Shown here: piece by piece, positions 5,761 through 6,027 of the stretch | How positions within the stretch are numbered: position 1 is the stretch's first letter | Layout of the letters: the number at the start of each line of letters is the position of its first letter | Origin: an uncultured Rhodovulum sp. | GTDB taxonomy: Bacteria > Pseudomonadota > Alphaproteobacteria > Rhodobacterales > Rhodobacteraceae | DNA: 6,027 bases | Assembly: GCA_946221765.1 (NCBI GenBank) | Contig: CAMIMK010000200.1 | Coordinates: forward strand, 1-6,027 | Direction of reading: 5' to 3' | Notes under the pieces: generated by a model | Database searches by the model: none | What the model was told of the DNA's origin: nothing | Seen by the model: only the letters and a program-made list of their open reading frames with translations | Made by a program: the position numbers and the translations under genes

Positions 5761-6027
5761 ATGACCGGACCCCGTCCCGTCGCGCTGACCCTTGGCGATC
5801 CGTCCGGCGTCGGCCCCGAACTGGCGCTGGCCGCCTGGCGCGAGCTGGCGGGCAGCCTGCCCTTCTTCCTGATCGGCGACATCGCGGCGCTGGCCGGCAC
5901 GGCCGCCGCCGCCGGCGTCGATCTCGTGGCGATCGAGGATCCCGCGGCGGCGGAGGCGGCGGGCCAGCCGCCGCCGGCGGCGCTGCTTCGCCGGGCGTGC
6001 CGGCTGGCACCGGCTCCGGCGGTGTGC
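5761..6027 (+). CDS. pdxA: 4-hydroxythreonine-4-phosphate dehydrogenase, N-terminal part, runs off the window
   Basis: PdxA is a cytosolic NAD-dependent, metal-requiring enzyme that oxidises 4-phosphohydroxy-L-threonine in the DXP-dependent pathway to pyridoxal 5'-phosphate (vitamin B6). Only the first 89 codons are present. The start reads MTGPRPVALTLGDPSGVGPELALAAW, and GDPSGVGPE (residues 12-20) is the family's N-terminal substrate-site motif; FFLIGDIAALAG then gives the next strand and helix. The metal-binding histidines and the rest of the Rossmann-like fold lie beyond the window. The ATG begins eight bases after the surA stop without an evident ribosome binding site, so reinitiation by ribosomes from surA is likely. 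The last 25 or so residues are Ala/Pro/Arg-rich and less clearly family-like, but this part varies in PdxA. The surA-pdxA order matches E. coli. Confidence 0.9.
   Translation, partial: MTGPRPVALTLGDPSGVGPELALAAWRELAGSLPFFLIGDIAALAGTAAAAGVDLVAIEDPAAAEAAGQPPPAALLRRACRLAPAPAVC

Noticed and set aside
4679..6010. A 443-codon minus-strand frame opposite the surA-like gene and pdxA
   Set aside because: It spans two supported plus-strand genes and the junction between them, and its product is low-complexity; it is a GC-driven shadow.

Overview
This window is GC-rich and carries a compact, mostly co-directional gene block for building the Gram-negative outer membrane. Its gene content and order (pepA divergent from lptF-lptG-lptD-surA-pdxA) and its protein style suggest an alphaproteobacterium, most likely of the Rhodobacterales. 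That assignment rests on recognition of protein families and gene order, not on a database search. Nearly every third codon position is G or C, so long open frames on the opposite strand are shadows of the real genes.

Layout: bases 1-210 (minus strand) hold the first 70 codons of a leucyl aminopeptidase (pepA). A 140-base divergent gap (211-350) follows; it should carry the promoters for both directions. On the plus strand come lptF (351-1493), lptG (1490-2590), lptD (2583-4802), a SurA-like periplasmic parvulin protein (4826-5752) and the first 89 codons of pdxA (5761 to the window end). The first three junctions overlap by 4 bases, overlap by 8 bases, and are separated by 23 bases; the last gap is 8 bases. 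This strongly suggests one operon with translational coupling.

How the genes work together: LptF and LptG are the two inner-membrane subunits of the LptB2FG ABC exporter, which extracts lipopolysaccharide (LPS) from the inner membrane and pushes it onto the periplasmic LptA bridge. LptD is the outer-membrane barrel that inserts LPS at the cell surface. A SurA-type chaperone escorts outer-membrane barrels, LptD among them, across the periplasm. PdxA belongs to vitamin B6 biosynthesis and is a metabolic passenger that commonly follows surA. In Escherichia coli the same genes lie in two separate places (pepA/lptFG and lptD-surA-pdxA); here they are joined.

I found no mobile element, CRISPR array, tRNA or rRNA, and nothing that amounts to an undescribed system. 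The points worth a second look are small-scale. They are a hairpin that could hide the lptG ribosome binding site, an eight-codon upstream reading frame ending on the lptF start, and paired TGGCCA boxes in the divergent gap. Within the genes they are a 27-base-period repeat at the LptD signal peptide junction, an 18-base perfect palindrome inside lptD, and a parvulin domain that seems to lack its catalytic histidines.
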